Source: UBA1151 sp963579925
Lineage (GTDB): Bacteria; Chloroflexota; Dehalococcoidia; Lucifugimonadales; Lucifugimonadaceae
Assembly: GCA_963579925.1 (NCBI GenBank)
Contig: CAUZJA010000120.1
Coordinates: 1-8,652 of the forward strand
Reading direction: 5' to 3'
Length of the DNA stretch: 8,652 bases
Position numbers and translations under genes: made by a program. The notes beneath the pieces are model-generated. The model was given only the letters and a program-made list of their open reading frames with translations, ran no database searches and had not been told where the DNA came from. Shown in pieces: positions 5,810 to 8,652 of this stretch. Every line of letters begins with the position of its first letter. The stretch's first letter is position 1.

Positions 5810-7000
5810 ATGAGCGGCGGACTTGGCGTCGTAATCGTCGCGGGTGGGAGCAGTTCCCGAATGGGCGGGCTAGACAAGCTCTTTGCGCCTCTGCGTGGCC
5901 GCCCCGTTCTTGCGCACACCATCCGGGTGTTTCTGGATACCGCCGCAGTCGAGCACATTGTGGTGGTGCTCTCGGAATCAAACCTCGCCGCTGGTCAGAA
6001 GCTGGTAGACGAGTTTGGTGAGACGAATATCCACGCAGCCCTCACTGGCGGGCAGCGCCGTCAGGATTCAGCGCGTGTTGGAGTGGAGTATCTGTCGCAA
6101 CTTGATGATCCTCCTGCCTATATCGCGATCCATGACGGACCACGCCCGTTCGTTGATGAGGACCTGATCAACCGAGGCCTCTCGGCGGTTATCGAAACCG
6201 GCGCAGCTGTTCCGGGCATTTTTGTCACTGACACCATCAAAGTGGTAGATGAACAGAATCTGGTGGTTGATACACCAATCAGAGACACGTTGAGAGCCGT
6301 CCAGACACCGCAAATATTCGAACGAAGTCTCATCGCACGCGTACATGCCGAGGTCAGCAGCAACGTGACGGATGACGCCATAATGGTGGAGATGGCAGGC
6401 GGAAGGGTCGCCATATTCGAAGGCTCACCGCAGAACATCAAAATCACCACGCCAGAGGATCTGCTCACAGCGGAGCAGATCCTCACAAAACTGCATCCAT
6501 CCGGCGGTACCAGTGAGGATCGTCTCCGATGGGGAACCGGGTTTGACGGCCACGCGCTTAAATCCGGCGCATCTCTTCGACTGGGCGGCGTGGATATCGA
6601 ATTCGATCACTCACTGGAAGGTCACAGCGATGGCGACGTGTTGATCCATGCGATCTCCAGCGCACTGCTTGGTGCAGCGAAGTTAGGCGACCTGGGAACG
6701 CATTTTCCGTCAAGTTCGCCTGAATGGAGCGGGATAGACAGTGCAGTGATTCTTGAGTCGTGTCTCGCCAAGGTCAGAGATGCGGACTGGGGAGTCGATT
6801 ATGTCGATGCTACAATCGTCGCCCAGCGGCCCAGATTGGGTATCCATCTGGAACGCATGGTGCAGCGAATCGCGCAGATTCTGAGCACTGAAACCGAACG
6901 AATCAACATCAAAGTCACATCGACGGACCACGTTGGAGCAATCGGGCAGGGCGAAGGGATTGCAGCGCAAGCAATAGCAACTCTCCGCCGTCTGTCCTGA
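5810..7000 (+). CDS. ispDF: Bifunctional IspDF, MEP-pathway cytidylyltransferase / cyclodiphosphate synthase
   Basis: This 396-residue fusion covers two non-consecutive steps of the MEP isoprenoid pathway. The IspD half (residues about 5-230) makes CDP-methylerythritol from MEP and CTP. It shows AGGSSSRMGGLDKLF (R17 and K23 for CTP binding), IHDGPRPF (108-115) and IKITTPEDL (K211). The IspF half (about 238-396) makes MEcPP. It has GFDGH (zinc ligands D246 and H248), GHSDGD (271-276), the third zinc ligand H280, and GQGEGIA. Several usual IspF residues differ: the Asp of (T/S)DALLGA is S284, the FPDTDP loop reads FPSSSP, and TTTEKLGF reads TSTDHVGA, so the metal-binding Glu is D373. GCAGG abuts the ATG, so translation may be coupled to the upstream membrane-protein gene. 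cysS starts 5 bp after the stop. The fusion order matches known IspDF enzymes of other bacteria. IspD function is secure; IspF activity is likely but deserves checking. Confidence 0.93.
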   Translation: MSGGLGVVIVAGGSSSRMGGLDKLFAPLRGRPVLAHTIRVFLDTAAVEHIVVVLSESNLAAGQKLVDEFGETNIHAALTGGQRRQDSARVGVEYLSQLDDPPAYIAIHDGPRPFVDEDLINRGLSAVIETGAAVPGIFVTDTIKVVDEQNLVVDTPIRDTLRAVQTPQIFERSLIARVHAEVSSNVTDDAIMVEMAGGRVAIFEGSPQNIKITTPEDLLTAEQILTKLHPSGGTSEDRLRWGTGFDGHALKSGASLRLGGVDIEFDHSLEGHSDGDVLIHAISSALLGAAKLGDLGTHFPSSSPEWSGIDSAVILESCLAKVRDADWGVDYVDATIVAQRPRLGIHLERMVQRIAQILSTETERINIKVTSTDHVGAIGQGEGIAAQAIATLRRLS

Positions 7001-7005
7001 ACTAA

Positions 7006-8382
7006 ATGCAGCTTTACAATACACTCACGCGCCAGAAAGAAGAGTTCGTCCCCATAGGGGATGAGGTAACGATGTACGTCTGCGGCCTCACCGTGTATGA
7101 CGACATGCACATTGGCCACGCGCTTGGCACCATCACGTTTGAAGTTCTTCACCGCTATCTTGAGTGGCGTGGCTACAAAGTGAAGCGCATTCAGAATTTC
7201 ACCGATGTTGATGACAAGATCATCACGCGAGCGGCCAGGGAAGACCGGTCATCTGAGGAGCTCTCTCAGAGTTACATCGACGCGTTCTTTGACGATATGG
7301 CTGGCCTGAATGTGAAGCTCGCCACTGAATACCCGCGTGCAACGCAGACAATGGATCAGATCATCGCCGTGATCTCTGATCTCATCGAAAAGGGATACGC
7401 GTATGAGTCAGAAGGCAGCGTCTACTTCGATGTTCGCAAGGACAAGACGTACGGCGAGCTGAGTGGCCGCTCACTTGATGACATGCTTCAAGGCACCCGG
7501 TTCGACCCTGAACCCGGTAAGATCTATCCCGCCGATTTCGCGCTCTGGAAGCTCTCCAAAGAAGGGGACCCGGCCTGGGAAAGCCCCTGGAGTCAGGGTC
7601 GGCCGGGTTGGCACATCGAGTGCTCTGCAATGGCGTATGAGCACTTGGGCAATGTAATCGATATCCACGGTGGCGGGCTGGATCTGGTGTTCCCACACCA
7701 TGAGAACGAGATATCTCAGTCGAAAGCGTTTACGTCGGAAGATACATTCGCCAGATTCTGGATGCACAACGGCATGTTGCGCCTCAGCGGCGAAAAGATG
7801 AGTAAGTCCATCGGCAACATCGTGCGTGTTCATGATGTGCTTGATGAGCACAGCAGCGACGCGTTCAGGCTATGGATCTACACATCTCACTACCGCAGCC
7901 CGTTGCTCTACGATCAGCAAGGGCTGGAAGTTGCAGAGCGCGCCGCTCGTCGCATTAGGACAGCACTCACGGCGCATGAAGCGACCAGCGATTATGCGCC
8001 GCTTGCGCCTGATGAGTACGAGTCAAGATTTATCGCCACCATGGACGATGACATGAACATCCCACAAGCGATGGCAGTGGTGTTCGATTTGGTCCGGGAC
8101 ATCAACCGTAATGCCGACGCTGGAGTGGGTGTGTCGGATGCACAGGACAAGCTGCGAGAACTTGCGTCTGTGTTGGGGCTTACTCTGGAAGAGCCAGCCT
8201 CCGAAGGCGGCGATCTGGATGAGTCAGTGATTCAGGGGCTGATTGATCAGCGCACAGAATCCAGAGCGAGCAGAGATTTCGCGGCAGCGGACAAGTTTAG
8301 AGATGAGTTGCAGGCTATGGGCGTGACGATAACCGACTCGCCGGATGGAACCACCTGGTCTCGAACCCAGGCTGAAGCCTAG
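7006..8382 (+). CDS. cysS: Cysteinyl-tRNA synthetase
   Basis: This 458-residue cytoplasmic class I synthetase charges tRNA-Cys with cysteine using ATP; the E. coli enzyme has 461 residues. The zinc site that discriminates cysteine is complete: C26, C206, and H231 with E235 in FPHHENE. The class I signatures are HIGH (35-38) and KMSKS (264-268). The NFTDVDDKII and GWHIECSAM blocks are also typical. The C-terminal helical domain includes the DDDMNIPQAM motif and the usual tail with RDFAAADKFRDEL. The ATG lies 5 bp after the ispDF stop without a Shine-Dalgarno, which suggests translational coupling. The ispD-ispF-cysS neighbourhood recurs in bacteria. The TAG stop overlaps the stop of convergent secG. 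Confidence 0.96.
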   Translation: MQLYNTLTRQKEEFVPIGDEVTMYVCGLTVYDDMHIGHALGTITFEVLHRYLEWRGYKVKRIQNFTDVDDKIITRAAREDRSSEELSQSYIDAFFDDMAGLNVKLATEYPRATQTMDQIIAVISDLIEKGYAYESEGSVYFDVRKDKTYGELSGRSLDDMLQGTRFDPEPGKIYPADFALWKLSKEGDPAWESPWSQGRPGWHIECSAMAYEHLGNVIDIHGGGLDLVFPHHENEISQSKAFTSEDTFARFWMHNGMLRLSGEKMSKSIGNIVRVHDVLDEHSSDAFRLWIYTSHYRSPLLYDQQGLEVAERAARRIRTALTAHEATSDYAPLAPDEYESRFIATMDDDMNIPQAMAVVFDLVRDINRNADAGVGVSDAQDKLRELASVLGLTLEEPASEGGDLDESVIQGLIDQRTESRASRDFAAADKFRDELQAMGVTITDSPDGTTWSRTQAEA

Positions 8383-8597
8383 CCCTCAATCCGGACTGCT
8401 ACAACGGCGATCACCGTGAAGACGATAGCGATCAGGACTGTGCCACGGAATAGTGTGCGCTCAAAACCACGCCTCACTCGGAACGAGTTCTGAGCCTGAC
8501 CGAAAAGTTGAGTACCAGTTCCACGCACCTGCAGCAGCACCGCAGCTATCATCACCAATCCAAGAAGGATTGTGACCCAGTTAATTACCGTTTCCAT
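8379..8597 (-). CDS. secG: Preprotein translocase subunit SecG
   Basis: This 72-residue membrane protein is the size of typical SecG. It has two hydrophobic helices (about residues 4-23 and 50-70) joined by the conserved loop with LLQVRGTG and FGQAQNSF, then RRGFERTLFR before the second helix. SecG joins SecY and SecE in the inner-membrane export channel and helps SecA-driven translocation. The loop usually reads GG rather than GQ after the Phe; this is a small departure. The ATG at 8597 has only a distant GGAG (13 nt upstream). A TTTATAG stretch on the minus strand near 8639-8645 could be part of its promoter, with any -35 box beyond or at the window edge. It converges on cysS, with the two TAG stops sharing CTAG. 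Confidence 0.9.
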   Translation of the reverse strand: METVINWVTILLGLVMIAAVLLQVRGTGTQLFGQAQNSFRVRRGFERTLFRGTVLIAIVFTVIAVVAVRIEG

Positions 8598-8652
8598 TGC
8601 TTAGAGAGCGCTCCGCAGGTAGTTCAGTCGTCTGTGTCTATAAATGGTACGC

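Noticed and set aside
8600..8652. Possible tRNA at the right edge (AGGTAGTTCAGTCG resembles a D-arm)
   Set aside because: The D-stem cannot close, and no anticodon or T-arm can be built before the window ends.

Overview
The window reads as an ordinary chromosomal segment of a free-living bacterium with moderate GC. The gene set is a DnaJ-HspR-Clp heat-shock cluster, an IspD-IspF fusion upstream of cysS, and a GGPP-synthase-type polyprenyl synthetase. Together with the protein sequence style, this suggests the Chloroflexota, perhaps a Dehalococcoidia or SAR202-like lineage. That placement is an inference from gene content and remembered family resemblance, not a computed phylogeny. I see no insertion sequence, phage gene, CRISPR array, rRNA or tRNA.

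Layout. Positions 1-207 (minus) hold the N-terminal part of a polyprenyl synthetase that runs off the left edge. Positions 231-302 hold tandem hairpins with a T-run that terminate the next gene, an Hsp20 small heat-shock protein (335-778, minus). A 193-bp intergenic region carries three overlapping inverted repeats and separates hsp20 from a divergent plus-strand cluster: a DnaJ-type co-chaperone with half the usual zinc finger (972-1976), a MerR-family HspR-like regulator (2020-2391) and a ClpC-type AAA+ unfoldase (2470-4953). A good intrinsic terminator follows at 4966-5010. A second plus-strand group follows: a VTT/DedA-like membrane protein (about 5240-5791), a bifunctional IspDF (5810-7000) and cysteinyl-tRNA synthetase (7006-8382), with gaps of 18 and 5 bp. 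A convergent secG (8379-8597, minus) overlaps the end of cysS by the four bases CTAG, so the two stop codons interlock.

How the genes fit together. The left half is a protein quality-control module: a holdase (Hsp20), a J-protein, a Clp unfoldase and the repressor that probably controls them, arranged around one divergent control region. dnaK and grpE are not in it. The right half is housekeeping: the MEP isoprenoid pathway (IspD and IspF activities), which would supply precursors to the polyprenyl synthetase at the left edge, plus Cys-tRNA charging and the SecG subunit of the protein-export channel.

I do not see a wholly new system. The points most worth a second look are the dyad-rich divergent operator, the half zinc finger of the J-protein, several substitutions at conserved acidic positions in the IspF half of IspDF, and the interlocked cysS/secG stop codons.
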